From the NCBI GenBank assembly GCA_032051265.1, contig DAMBYU010000004.1, positions 310,001-374,000 of the forward strand: 64,000 nucleotides of DNA, written 5' to 3'. Position 1 is the first letter of the stretch; each line of letters starts with the position of its first letter. Below, in pieces: positions 9,268 through 17,745 of this stretch. This stretch comes from Dryocola sp032051265 (lineage in GTDB: Bacteria > Pseudomonadota > Gammaproteobacteria > Enterobacterales > Enterobacteriaceae). Below the pieces are notes generated by a model, which saw only the letters and a list, made by a program, of their open reading frames with translations, did no database searches and was not told the DNA's origin. The position numbers were made by a program, and so were the translations under genes.

Positions 9268-9285
9268 TATGGACAAATTGTTTCT
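9268..9285 (-). promoter_or_regulatory. araO2 distal AraC operator
   Basis: Minus-strand AGAAACAATTTGTCCATA is nearly identical to E. coli araO2. It lies in the araC 5' leader, its centre about 212 bp from that of araI1; E. coli has about 210 bp, a whole number of helical turns, so the repression loop should be conserved. Confidence 0.8.
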
Positions 9286-9311
9286 ATTATCTCTGATGAA
9301 AAGCGAGCTTC

Positions 9312-10160
9312 ATGATGCCTGAACTACAAAACGATCCCCTGTTGCCCGGCTACTCTTTTAATGCGCACCTGGTGGCAGGGCTGACACCGATCGAGGCGTT
9401 GGGACCGCTCGATTTTTTTATTGACCGGCCGCTGGGCATGAAAGGCTATATCCTCAATCTCACCGTGCGTGGCGAAGGGGTTATCAATAACCAGGGAAAG
9501 AATTATGTTTGCCGTCCCGGCGATATGCTGCTGTTTCCACCCGGCGAGGTGCACCATTACGGCCGCGCGCCGGACAGTAAAGAGTGGTATCACCAGTGGG
9601 TTTACTTTCGCCCGCGCGCCTACTGGCAGGAGTGGCTGAACTGGGAACCCATTTTCGCCCATACGGGTTTTTATCGCCCGGACGATGCCCACCAGGAGGG
9701 GTTCTCGCAGCTTTTTCAGCAGATTATTGCTGCGGGGCAGGCTGAAGGGCGCTATGCGGAGCTGCTGGCAATTAATCTTCTTGAGCAGCTTTTGCTGCGG
9801 CGCATGGAAGTGCTGAGCGCCTCTCTCAACCCGCCGCTGGATAACCGCGTGCGCGATGCCTGCCAGTATATTAGCGACCACCTTGCCGACAGCAATTTTG
9901 ATATCGCAAGCGTGGCGCAGCACGTCTGTTTGTCTCCTTCGCGGCTCTCCCACCTGTTTCGTCAGCAGCTTGGGGTGAGCGTGTTAAGCTGGCGCGAAGA
10001 TCAGCGCATTAGCCAGGCGAAACTGCTGCTCAGCACTACGCGTATGCCGATTGCAAGCGTGGGGCGCAACGTAGGGTTCGAAGATCAGCTCTACTTTTCG
10101 CGCGTGTTTAAAAAGTGTACCGGGGCAAGCCCGAGTGAATTCCGGGCGGGCTGCGAATAG
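9312..10160 (+). CDS. araC: Arabinose operon regulator AraC
   Basis: AraC/XylS-family activator-repressor that senses L-arabinose. The N-terminal arabinose-binding cupin (residues about 20-170) includes GYSFNAHLVAG, with the arm residues that switch looping. The C-terminal half has two helix-turn-helix units (IASVAQHVCLSPSRLSHLF and IASVGRNVGFEDQLYFSRVFKK). The frame starts at ATG 9312; a second ATG at 9315 aligns better with the E. coli start (MAEAQND versus MPELQND), so 281 or 282 aa. It ends SEFRAGCE, about ten residues before the end of E. coli AraC, whose extra tail is not needed for the fold. Divergent from araBAD. Confidence 0.97.
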   Translation: MMPELQNDPLLPGYSFNAHLVAGLTPIEALGPLDFFIDRPLGMKGYILNLTVRGEGVINNQGKNYVCRPGDMLLFPPGEVHHYGRAPDSKEWYHQWVYFRPRAYWQEWLNWEPIFAHTGFYRPDDAHQEGFSQLFQQIIAAGQAEGRYAELLAINLLEQLLLRRMEVLSASLNPPLDNRVRDACQYISDHLADSNFDIASVAQHVCLSPSRLSHLFRQQLGVSVLSWREDQRISQAKLLLSTTRMPIASVGRNVGFEDQLYFSRVFKKCTGASPSEFRAGCE

Positions 10161-10247
10161 CCGTTATTATTTATTCATACAATTGATGGCTTGACGATGA
10201 TGTAATCACTCAGGAGAATCGCCCACTCGTTTCTCGACGGATGCTTT

Positions 10248-11021
10248 ATGGAAGCTTTGCTGGAACACTTTATTACGCAGTCAGTGGCGTATTCGCTTAT
10301 CGCGGTGATGCTGGTGGCCTTTCTCGAATCGCTGGCGCTGGTGGGGCTGATTTTACCGGGTACGGTGATGATGGCGGGGCTTGGCGCGCTGATCGGCGGG
10401 GGAGACGTTAACTTCTATCATGCCTGGGCGGCGGGGATTGTGGGTTGCCTGTTGGGAGACTGGCTTTCGTTCTGGCTGGGCGGACGCTTTAAAGGACCGC
10501 TGCATCGCTGGTCGTTTATGAAGAAAAATAAGGCGTTACTCGATAAAACCGAGCACGCGCTGCATCAGCACAGCATGTTTACTATTCTGATTGGCCGGTT
10601 TATTGGCCCGACGCGTCCGCTGGTGCCGATGGTGGCGGGGATGCTCGATCTGCCCGTCTCGAAATTTATCCTGCCCAATATCATCGGCTGCATCTTCTGG
10701 CCACCGCTTTATTTTATGCCGGGCATTCTGGCCGGTGCGGCCATCGACATCCCTGCGGATATGCAAAGCAGCAGCTTCAAATGGCTGTTACTGGCCGTGG
10801 CATTGCTGATCTGGCTGGCGGCGTGGCTTTGCTGGCGCTGGTGGCGCAGCGGAAAGTCCGGCACCGACAAATTAACTCGTTATCTGCCGCGCGCGCGTTT
10901 GCACAGGCTTGCGCCCGTCACGTTGGTGCTGGCGATTGGCAGCGTGGTGGCGCTACAGATGCACCCGCTGATGCCGGTCTATCTTAACCTTCTCTGGAAA
11001 GTGCTTACGGGTCAGGCCTGA
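10248..11021 (+). CDS. yabI: DedA-family inner membrane protein YabI
   Basis: Member of the DedA family of polytopic inner membrane proteins, linked to lipid carrier transport and envelope homeostasis; the exact role of YabI is not known. The product is 257 aa (E. coli 254) with several hydrophobic segments. The DedA motifs are seen in ESLALVGLILPGTVMM (residues about 24-40) and in IGRFIGPTRPLVPMVAG. Its stop overlaps the end of the convergent thiQ by 10 bp, as in E. coli. Confidence 0.93.
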   Translation: MEALLEHFITQSVAYSLIAVMLVAFLESLALVGLILPGTVMMAGLGALIGGGDVNFYHAWAAGIVGCLLGDWLSFWLGGRFKGPLHRWSFMKKNKALLDKTEHALHQHSMFTILIGRFIGPTRPLVPMVAGMLDLPVSKFILPNIIGCIFWPPLYFMPGILAGAAIDIPADMQSSSFKWLLLAVALLIWLAAWLCWRWWRSGKSGTDKLTRYLPRARLHRLAPVTLVLAIGSVVALQMHPLMPVYLNLLWKVLTGQA

Positions 11022-11716
11022 CCCGTTATCCCCAGCAGCGATGAAGCGCTCGCTTCGCCGCTCAGTAACGTTGCCGTGTCGCCATCCCAGGCTATGCGGC
11101 CATCCACCACCACCAGACTTCTTTCGGCTATACGTGCCGCGTCTTCTATGCTGTGGGAAACCATCAGCAGGGTGAGCTGTTGCTGTTGGCAGACGTCGTC
11201 GAGTAATTGCAGCATCTCCAGGCGCAGCGCCGGATCGAGGGCGGAAAATGGCTCATCAAGCAGTAAAATGGGCTGCTTACGCACCAGACAGCGGGCAAGG
11301 GCAACGCGCTGTCGCTGTCCGCCAGAAAGCTGCGAGGGCAGGCGATCCAGCAAATCGCCGATCGCCATTTGTTCGGCAATGGTGCCAAGCCGCCCGCGTT
11401 GTTCCTGATTGAGCTTCAGCCCGGGATTCATGCCCAGCCCGATGTTTTCCCGCACGCTTAAGTGCGTGAAAAGATTGTTCTCCTGAAACAGCATGGAAAC
11501 CGGACGTTGGGCGGGGGGAGTTCGGGTATGGTTTTTCCCGCACAGACTAATTTCCCCGCTTGCGGGCGCCAGAAAACCGGCAATCAAACTCAGCAGGGTG
11601 CTCTTCCCGGCGCCGCTTGGCCCCAGCACTGCGACGCGTTCTCCCACCGCCACGTTAAGTGAAAAGCGCATCGGCAAATGGCGATAAAGCCAGGTTACAT
11701 CAGTCAGCGTTAGCAT
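11012..11716 (-). CDS. thiQ: Thiamin ABC transporter ATP-binding protein ThiQ
   Basis: ATPase of the thiamin/TPP importer ThiBPQ. I use the ATG at 11716 (MLTLTDVTWLYRHLPMRF), 234 aa (E. coli 232). Walker A is GPSGAGKST (residues 32-40), the ABC signature is LSGGQRQ and Walker B is ILLLDEP. The start lies 17 nt inside the end of thiP, so translational coupling is likely. Confidence 0.96.
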   Translation of the reverse strand: MLTLTDVTWLYRHLPMRFSLNVAVGERVAVLGPSGAGKSTLLSLIAGFLAPASGEISLCGKNHTRTPPAQRPVSMLFQENNLFTHLSVRENIGLGMNPGLKLNQEQRGRLGTIAEQMAIGDLLDRLPSQLSGGQRQRVALARCLVRKQPILLLDEPFSALDPALRLEMLQLLDDVCQQQQLTLLMVSHSIEDAARIAERSLVVVDGRIAWDGDTATLLSGEASASSLLGITGQA

Positions 11717-13310
11717 GGCGTCCCGGAAGTTTTTCAATCAGAGTAAATAAAGCAAAGCACAGCATTAACAGAATAAACGCGGTCACGGCGGCAGCCTCGC
11801 TGCGGTAGGAACCAATTTGCTGGTAAAGATAGAACGGCAGCGTGCGGAAATCTTCATTGCCAAACAGCGCCACTACCCCAAAATCACCAATCGACAGCAC
11901 GCAGGCAAAGGCCAGCGCCTGTGCCAGCGGAATTTTCAGCGCTCTTAACTCGATAAGGCGCAGGCGTTGAATGCCTTTGATATCCAGCGACTGACAGAGT
12001 TTTCCGTAGCGCCCGGCGACGTCCAGCATGGGGTTTTCCAGCACCTTTAACGCGTAGGGGATAGCCATCAGCGCGTTGGTAAATATCACGATACCATCGG
12101 CAGACTGCGGCAGGCCGACCGTATTATTCAGCAGCAGGAAGAAGCCGGTTGCCAGCACAATGCCTGGCATGGCGAGGATTAGCATGCCGCTCAACTCCAG
12201 AGCCTGCCCGGCGAAAGCGCGGTTGCGCAGACGCAGCTCTCGTGAACTCCAGAGCAGCATCAGGGTGAGGGTCACGCAAAGGATCCCGGCGGCAATGGCT
12301 ATCCTCAGCGAGGTTTCGAGCGCCTGCCAGAGGATGGGCTGCGACAGCACCGCGCTGAAGCCGGAGTTGATGCCATCAATAATCACCGCCAGCAATGGCG
12401 GCAACAATAACAACAGCGCCAGGGCGATTAGCACCCCATCGCATAGCCTGCGGCGCAGGTTGTCCTGCGGATCGCGCCAGCCCTGCACATGGCTGCTGCC
12501 TGCGGGAATGGCTTTGCTGAGCCGCTGGCTTAACAGCACCAGGCCCAGGCAGCAAATCATCTGTACCAGCGCAAGCAGCGCCGCACGGGCAGGATCGTAG
12601 TCATAGCTCAGTGCCTGGAAAATGGCGAGTTCGATGGTGGTTGCCTGCGGCCCGCCGCCTAGCGAGAGCACGGTGGCAAAACTGGCGAAACAGAGCATAA
12701 AAATAAGCGCGCTCGCGGGCAGGATCTGACGACGTAGCCACGGCCATTCTACAAAGCGGAAGAAATTCCAGCCCTGCATGCCAAGCTGTGCGGCGAGCTG
12801 TCGCTGTTCACCGGGTATATTCTCCAGCGCCTGCAATAAAAGCCGCGTCGCCATCGGTAAATTAAAGAAGACGTGCGCCAGCAGAATGCCCTGCAGACCA
12901 TAGGGTGAGAATGTCCACTCCACGCCCAGCCACGCACACAGCGAGGCCAGCCAGCCAACGCGTCCGTAAACGGTCAGAATACCAAATACGGCCACCAGCA
13001 CCGGCAGCACCAGCGTCATGGCGCATAAACGTAGCAGAGCCAGACGGCCCGGGAAGCGACGGCGATAGAGCGCGCGAGCAAGGAAAATCGCCGGCAATAC
13101 CGACAGTACAGCAGAGAGAAACGCCTGCCAGAACGAGAAGCGCAGGACATGCCACAGATAGCTGTCCTGGGCCAGCGCGCGAATATCGCTTTGCGGCGCG
13201 TTAAACCACAGCGCCAGAAAAGCCGCCAGGGCCACCGCCACCACAAGCGTGGCGGCGAATAGTCCTGGAAACAGCCAGCCGGGGATCAGCGGCTGGTTGC
13301 GCGAAGCCAT
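11700..13310 (-). CDS. thiP: Thiamin ABC transporter permease ThiP
   Basis: Inner membrane permease of the thiamin importer, 536 aa as in E. coli. It is a fused double permease: two BPD-transport domains, each with an EAA loop (MQGWNFFRFVEWPWLRRQI near residue 200 and the region around RLRLIELRALKIPLAQA near 455). There are about 12 hydrophobic segments. The start overlaps the end of thiB by 25 nt, and thiQ overlaps its own end, a tight three-gene operon. Confidence 0.96.
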   Translation of the reverse strand: MASRNQPLIPGWLFPGLFAATLVVAVALAAFLALWFNAPQSDIRALAQDSYLWHVLRFSFWQAFLSAVLSVLPAIFLARALYRRRFPGRLALLRLCAMTLVLPVLVAVFGILTVYGRVGWLASLCAWLGVEWTFSPYGLQGILLAHVFFNLPMATRLLLQALENIPGEQRQLAAQLGMQGWNFFRFVEWPWLRRQILPASALIFMLCFASFATVLSLGGGPQATTIELAIFQALSYDYDPARAALLALVQMICCLGLVLLSQRLSKAIPAGSSHVQGWRDPQDNLRRRLCDGVLIALALLLLLPPLLAVIIDGINSGFSAVLSQPILWQALETSLRIAIAAGILCVTLTLMLLWSSRELRLRNRAFAGQALELSGMLILAMPGIVLATGFFLLLNNTVGLPQSADGIVIFTNALMAIPYALKVLENPMLDVAGRYGKLCQSLDIKGIQRLRLIELRALKIPLAQALAFACVLSIGDFGVVALFGNEDFRTLPFYLYQQIGSYRSEAAAVTAFILLMLCFALFTLIEKLPGRHANAD

Positions 13311-14269
13311 GCACTAATCCAGCCTGCGCGAAGCTCAGAAACTTCTTCAGATGTAAACTCCAGCGAGGTTTGCGGTTTTTTGATGCTGCTAAAGCCTGCG
13401 GGTAATTTCACATCCGTGACCGGGTACATCCAGTTGCCGGTTGGGATAGCGTTCTGGAAGCCAGGCTGGGTGATGAATTTCATGAATTTTTCAGCCAGTT
13501 CAGGCTGCTTGCTGGCGGCCAGGCGACCCGCTACTTCTACCTGCAGATAATGCCCCTCGCTGAAATCGGCGGCGGCGTAGTTATCTTTTTTCTCCTCGAT
13601 GATGTGATAGGCCGGGGAAGTGGTATAGCTCAGCACCAGATCGCTTTCGCCTTTTAAGAACAGGCCGTAGGCCTCAGACCAGCCTTTGGTGACGGTGACG
13701 GTTTTGCTTGCCAGCTTCGCCCACGCCTCAGGCGCTTTGTCGCCATAAACTTTTTGCATCCACAGCAGCAGGCCCAGGCCCGGCGTGCTGGTGCGCGGAT
13801 CCTGATAAATTACTTTCCATTTCTGGTCGCTTTCCACCAGTTCTTTCAGGCTTTTTGGTGGGTTTTTCAGTTTGTTTTTATCGTAAACGAAAGCGAAATA
13901 GCCGTAATCGAACGGGACGAAAGTATCGTTTTTCCAGCCGCCAGGGATACTCAGAGCGCTGGTGTCGATATTGCTCGGGGCAAAGAGTTTGCTTTGCGAA
14001 GCTGCTGCTATCAGGTTGTTGTCCAGACCCAGCACCACGTCGGCTTTGCTGTTTTTGCCTTCCATACGCAGACGGTTGAGCAGCGACACGCCGTCTTCAA
14101 GGGCGACGAATTTCAGCTCGCAGTTACAGTCGGCTTCAAAAGCTTTTTTTACCGCAGGGCCCGGCCCCCAGTCAGCGGCAAAGGAATCGTAGGTATAAAC
14201 GGTGAGCAGGGGTTTGGCGAAAACAGGAGCGGCGATGAGTATGAGCAGCGGCAGTAATTTTTTGAACAC
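13286..14269 (-). CDS. thiB: Thiamin-binding periplasmic protein ThiB (TbpA), GTG start
   Basis: Periplasmic substrate-binding protein for thiamin and its phosphates. The start is a GTG at 14269 (MFKKLLPLLILIAAPVFA as translated), giving exactly the E. coli length of 327 aa with a clean signal peptide cleaved after VFA. An upstream in-frame ATG would add 17 residues running into the riboswitch leader and spoil the signal peptide. AGAGGT lies 7 nt before the GTG. Mature protein begins KPLLTVYTYDSFAADWGPG, matching TbpA. First gene of thiBPQ, under a TPP riboswitch. Confidence 0.95.
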   Translation of the reverse strand: MFKKLLPLLILIAAPVFAKPLLTVYTYDSFAADWGPGPAVKKAFEADCNCELKFVALEDGVSLLNRLRMEGKNSKADVVLGLDNNLIAAASQSKLFAPSNIDTSALSIPGGWKNDTFVPFDYGYFAFVYDKNKLKNPPKSLKELVESDQKWKVIYQDPRTSTPGLGLLLWMQKVYGDKAPEAWAKLASKTVTVTKGWSEAYGLFLKGESDLVLSYTTSPAYHIIEEKKDNYAAADFSEGHYLQVEVAGRLAASKQPELAEKFMKFITQPGFQNAIPTGNWMYPVTDVKLPAGFSSIKKPQTSLEFTSEEVSELRAGWISAWLRATSR

Positions 14270-14311
14270 TTTGCACCTCTTAATTAGGGGTGGCAAAGGA
14301 CTTTGAGCGAT

Positions 14312-14402
14312 AAGCCTCAAATCCCTTCGCCGGCGTTATCCGGATCAGGTTCGACGGGTATTATCTCAGCTCGGACAATGGTCCTGGCACCCCGTTGAGA
14401 AC
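14312..14402 (-). ncRNA. TPP riboswitch (THI element; sroA)
   Basis: On the minus strand the leader has the THI-box core elements in order: ACGGGGTGCC, GCTGAGATAATACCC, GAACCTGATCCGGATAA and CGCCGGCGAAGGGA. These form the two arms that bind the pyrimidine and pyrophosphate of TPP. It lies about 45 nt before the thiB GTG; the RBS lies between, so control of translation start is likely. In E. coli the same leader fragment is known as SroA. Confidence 0.93.
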
Positions 14403-14445
14403 GCGCCATTGTAATGATTCTGCGCACTTTCCGAAAGAGCCTGAG

Positions 14446-16098
14446 TTACGGCGGAGCAAACCAGGCGGATTTAAAATCGAACCAGCCGAGCGTGTTCATC
14501 CTGACGCCGCGCATACTGCGCTGGCCTTCAATGCGTAGCCAGTGGTGAATGAGCGGCAAAATGTCATTCTGTTCAACGCGTTGCTGGCACCATTCCGGGA
14601 GATTTAACTCACCCTTATGCCATTTGCCAGTGTCAGTCGCCCAGTCGATGTCGATACACTTTTGAATCAGCGGTACTTCGTAGAGATGGGAAAAGAGCGA
14701 AAATTCCAGCGGCAGGGTGAAGTTGGCGCTGTTAAGCCAGATATCGCTGACAATTTCGCCCTGGTGCCACGCTTCATAGCTCACCTCCTGTACCTCAAGG
14801 TGGACGCCGTGTGCGGCGAGAAGCTTCACCATAATATTGCTGATGACGCGATGTTCTACGTGGTCGCGATAGAAAGTCAGGGTAAGGGTTTCAAGCCCGG
14901 CGGGCTTCTCTTCCACGGGGTGTGGGCGTGTATGGTGCCAGCGTGGAAGCAGGCCATAAGCCGGGAACCAGTACTGCTGATTTTGCTCGCCTGCGCCATA
15001 CAAAAGATGAATGGGCGCAAGCAGATGGCTGACCCATGCCCGCACGCCGTCATGGCTGCCGCGTGAAGAGCGGCTATCGAACAGCAGGTAGTAGCAGCCT
15101 TCTTCCAGCCGACTTTCGACGGCTTTTTCGCTATCCGGCATGCCCTGTAGCTGAACGGCACAGCTCACCTCCTCGCCAATCTCTGGCAGCACCCAGAAAT
15201 TCACCTCGTCAATAAGCGCGCGATAACCGAAGTAGTCATCCCAGGCCTGGATTTTGAGCTGGTTATTGTTGTTGCGCACCACGGAATAGGGACCGGTGCC
15301 CACGGGCTGGCGGGAAAAATTATCTAAAGTTTGCCACTCGCGCGGCAGGATCATCGCGTTCACGCTGCCGAGCAGCCACGGGAGCCAGCGGTCCGGCTGC
15401 GAGAGATAAATATCCAGCGTCCAGGCCGTTGGCGTGCTGATTTGATTAATATGCGCATAAAGCGGCAGGCTATTAATTCGCTGCAGGGAGGTCGTGACGT
15501 CCAGCATGTCCAGTTCGCGGCCATGGTGGAAATGGATGCCGGGGCGAAGATAAAAGCGCCAGTGTAAAGGGGAAATTTGCTGCCAGTGGTGGGCGATATC
15601 CGCTTCCAGTTCCCCGTTTTCCTCATTTATTCGCGTCAGGCCGCTGAATATCTGACGGGCGATGTGCGTCTCTGAACGTCGCAATGCGGAGCCGGGAAGC
15701 AGGTTCAGCAGCGGGCGATAATAGAGCACGCGCAGAATATGACGGCCCTGGCGAAAACTTCTTCCAATATGGGAAATCAGCATCTGCCGGACGGCCGCTT
15801 TATCCCCGACGATCTGCACAAGCTGATCGATGCGATCCTGCTCAAGAAGATCCTCGGCCCGCTGCTGCTGGAGCGCAAGGCCAGTGTACAGAAACTCAAG
15901 CTGCGATCGTTTGCCGCGCCCGGCCTCAGCCTTCCAGCTTAGCCAGCCTTTTTCCTGCATCGCATTTAATAGCGTACGCATATGTCGACGCGAGCAGTTC
16001 AGCAGCTCCGCCAGATCGTTAAGCGTGGTTTCTTGCGGTTTACCGTCGCAGCATTGCCACAGGCGGATGAACTGCTGTTGCAGACGACCAGAGGACAT
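14446..16098 (-). CDS. sgrR: Sugar-phosphate stress transcription factor SgrR
   Basis: Activator of sgrS under glucose-phosphate stress. The product is 550 aa (E. coli 551). An N-terminal winged-helix DNA-binding domain (about residues 1-115, with DLAELLNCSRRHMRTLLNAMQEKGWL) is followed by a family 5 solute-binding domain (from about 160 to the end) thought to sense a small metabolite. Divergent from SgrS, with its start 67 bp from the predicted SgrS 5' end, as in E. coli. Confidence 0.95.
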   Translation of the reverse strand: MSSGRLQQQFIRLWQCCDGKPQETTLNDLAELLNCSRRHMRTLLNAMQEKGWLSWKAEAGRGKRSQLEFLYTGLALQQQRAEDLLEQDRIDQLVQIVGDKAAVRQMLISHIGRSFRQGRHILRVLYYRPLLNLLPGSALRRSETHIARQIFSGLTRINEENGELEADIAHHWQQISPLHWRFYLRPGIHFHHGRELDMLDVTTSLQRINSLPLYAHINQISTPTAWTLDIYLSQPDRWLPWLLGSVNAMILPREWQTLDNFSRQPVGTGPYSVVRNNNNQLKIQAWDDYFGYRALIDEVNFWVLPEIGEEVSCAVQLQGMPDSEKAVESRLEEGCYYLLFDSRSSRGSHDGVRAWVSHLLAPIHLLYGAGEQNQQYWFPAYGLLPRWHHTRPHPVEEKPAGLETLTLTFYRDHVEHRVISNIMVKLLAAHGVHLEVQEVSYEAWHQGEIVSDIWLNSANFTLPLEFSLFSHLYEVPLIQKCIDIDWATDTGKWHKGELNLPEWCQQRVEQNDILPLIHHWLRIEGQRSMRGVRMNTLGWFDFKSAWFAPP

Positions 16099-16185
16099 AA
16101 AAGGGGAACTCCTGACAAAAACTCATCAATTTACCTTTCCCTATATTACGTCAATAATCATCAACGATGAAAGCGAGGAGGAGAT

Positions 16186-16347
16186 ATGAAACGGTCATCA
16201 TCTGTTGAGTTTTATCGAAATTACTTTGCCGCGACACAGCGTGTCGGATCTGGATGGCTGGCTCGCCTGACAGCAGGGCAACGTCTGAGGATGCTCAAAG
16301 ACTTAATGCAGTGGGAGGTTACAACCCCGGTGGTCGCGAAACGCTGA
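16186..16347 (+). CDS. sgrT: SgrT small protein, glucose PTS inhibitor
   Basis: A 53-aa ORF inside SgrS beginning MKRSSSVEFYRNYFAATQRV and ending TPVVAKR. It keeps the SgrT core: FYxxYFxAT, WLxxL, QRLxMLxxLMQW. SgrT binds the PtsG (EIICB-Glc) transporter and blocks glucose uptake. GAGGAGGAGAT directly precedes the ATG, a strong Shine-Dalgarno. About ten residues longer than E. coli SgrT (43 aa), with extra residues at both ends. Confidence 0.9.
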   Translation: MKRSSSVEFYRNYFAATQRVGSGWLARLTAGQRLRMLKDLMQWEVTTPVVAKR

Positions 16348-16390
16348 ATTGTTTTCATCAGCTATAACTGAGTATTGGTGCTTTTCACCA

Positions 16391-16417
16391 GCCAGCAGGT
16401 TAACTGCTGGCTTTTTT
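16391..16417 (+). terminator. SgrS rho-independent terminator
   Basis: GCCAGCAG / CTGCTGGC stem with a TTAA-centred loop, then a T-run. The poly-U tail is also the Hfq-binding end of SgrS. Confidence 0.9.
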
Positions 16418-16430
16418 AGTTTATGATTTA

Positions 16431-16497
16431 TCCGACATTCTTAAGCCGCATCTGCGTTGGCCGCACTCGCTCACCTCAGCCACTTACCTTAGGATAA
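16431..16497 (+). repeat. Truncated ERIC (IRU) repeat
   Basis: The stretch after the SgrS terminator reads GCATCTGCGTTGGCCGCACT, then CGCTCACCTCAGCCACTTAC, the left arm and centre of the enterobacterial ERIC element (consensus CGCTCACCCCAGTCACTTAC). Past the centre the expected right arm (GTAAGCTCCTGGGGATTCAC) is not seen, so only about half an element remains between sgrS and setA. Confidence 0.75.
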
Positions 16498-16534
16498 GAG
16501 CGCTTAACGCCCGCGTTTAAAAGGACCCCTGTGC

Positions 16535-17713
16535 ATGGCCTGGTTTCTCACCAAAGGACGACGCATTAACCCGGTGTACGCCGCTTTTATGGTAGTGGCT
16601 TTTATGATGGGTATTGCGGGGGCGCTTCAGGCGCCGACTCTGAGCCTGTTCTTATCGCGTGAGGTGGAAGCCCGCCCTTTCTGGGTTGGCCTGTTTTACA
16701 CCGTTAACGCCGTGGCCGGTATTCTGGTCAGCCTGTTGCTTGCCAAACGTTCCGACAACCGGGGCGACAGACGCAAACTCATTATGGTTTGCTGCCTGAT
16801 GGCGGTGGCAAACTGCGTACTTTTTGCTTTTAACCGCCATTATCTGACGTTAATCACCATCGGCGTGATGTTCGCCTCCATCGCAAATACGGCTATGCCG
16901 CAGATTTTTGCCCTGGCGCGCGAATATGCAGATAGCTCCGCGCGTGAAGTGGTGATGTTCAGCTCGGTAATGCGTGCTCAGCTTTCGCTTGCCTGGGTTA
17001 TCGGCCCGCCGCTCTCCTTTATGCTGGCGCTGAACTACGGCTTTACCACCATGTTCCTGATTGCCGCCGGGATCTTTGTCATCTCTTTGGCGCTTATCTT
17101 CTTTGCCTTGCCTTCCGTCGCAAGAATCGAACAGCCCGCCGACGTGGCGCTTACGCAGGTCAGCGGCTGGAAAGATAAGAATGTGCGCATGCTGTTTATC
17201 GCCTCGATGCTGATGTGGACTTGCAACACCATGTATATCATCGATATGCCGCTGTGGATCAGCGGTGATTTAGGGCTACCTGAATCCCTTGCCGGTTTGT
17301 TGATGGGAACGGCGGCAGGCCTGGAAATTCCGGCGATGATTCTGGCGGGCTATTACGTGAAGCGTTTCGGAAAGCGACGCATGATGGTGATTGCCGTGGC
17401 CGCTGGCGTGTTGTTCTACGTTGGGTTGATTATGTTTCACAGCCGGGCGGCACTGCTGATCTTGCAGCTTTTCAATGCGGTGTTTATCGGTATCGTGGCC
17501 GGTATCGGCATGCTTTGGTTTCAGGATTTAATGCCGGGGCGGCCAGGCTCTGCCACTACGCTCTTTACGAACAGCATTTCGACCGGGGTAATTCTGGCGG
17601 GTGTTTTACAGGGGGCGCTTGTGGAAAGTTTTGGTCACTATTCCGTGTACTGGTTGATAGCCGGGCTTTCGGTGGTGGCGCTGGTACTGACGAGCCGGGT
17701 GCAAAACATCTAA
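16535..17713 (+). CDS. setA: Sugar efflux transporter SetA
   Basis: MFS sugar exporter, 392 aa as in E. coli, with about 12 membrane segments. It exports lactose, glucose and analogues, and in the SgrR regulon helps relieve sugar-phosphate stress. Signature stretches match E. coli SetA: FSSVMRAQLSLAWVIGPPL, LMWTCNTMYIIDMPLWIS and GMLWFQDLMPGR. It lies downstream of sgrS on the same strand and is probably co-transcribed by read-through of the SgrS terminator, as in E. coli. Confidence 0.96.
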   Translation: MAWFLTKGRRINPVYAAFMVVAFMMGIAGALQAPTLSLFLSREVEARPFWVGLFYTVNAVAGILVSLLLAKRSDNRGDRRKLIMVCCLMAVANCVLFAFNRHYLTLITIGVMFASIANTAMPQIFALAREYADSSAREVVMFSSVMRAQLSLAWVIGPPLSFMLALNYGFTTMFLIAAGIFVISLALIFFALPSVARIEQPADVALTQVSGWKDKNVRMLFIASMLMWTCNTMYIIDMPLWISGDLGLPESLAGLLMGTAAGLEIPAMILAGYYVKRFGKRRMMVIAVAAGVLFYVGLIMFHSRAALLILQLFNAVFIGIVAGIGMLWFQDLMPGRPGSATTLFTNSISTGVILAGVLQGALVESFGHYSVYWLIAGLSVVALVLTSRVQNI

Positions 17714-17745
17714 AAAAGGGGCACTTTAAGTGCCCCTTTTTATTA
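17713..17745. terminator. Bidirectional terminator between setA and leuD
   Basis: Nearly perfect 13-bp inverted repeat AAAAGGGGCACTT / AAGTGCCCCTTTT, with A/T runs on both sides so it can stop both setA and leuABCD transcripts. The leuD stop codon lies right at its edge. Confidence 0.9.

Larger units (their letters stand above)
16166..16417 (+). ncRNA. sgrS: SgrS small RNA (dual-function; encodes SgrT)
   Basis: Hfq-dependent RNA that represses ptsG and other sugar transporter mRNAs. The 5' end is inferred from GATGAAAGCGAGG, which resembles the E. coli 5' end. The base-pairing region ACTGAGTATTGGTG (16367-16380) is the same as the conserved E. coli core, followed by the small GGTG-CTTTT-CACC hairpin and the terminator. 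Predicted length about 252 nt (E. coli 227), the difference lying mainly in the longer SgrT region and the spacer after it. Confidence 0.9.

Noticed and set aside
14270..14320. Upstream ATG for thiB
   Set aside because: It would add 17 residues encoded by the riboswitch-RBS linker and ruin the signal peptide; the GTG at 14269 has a good RBS and gives 327 aa.
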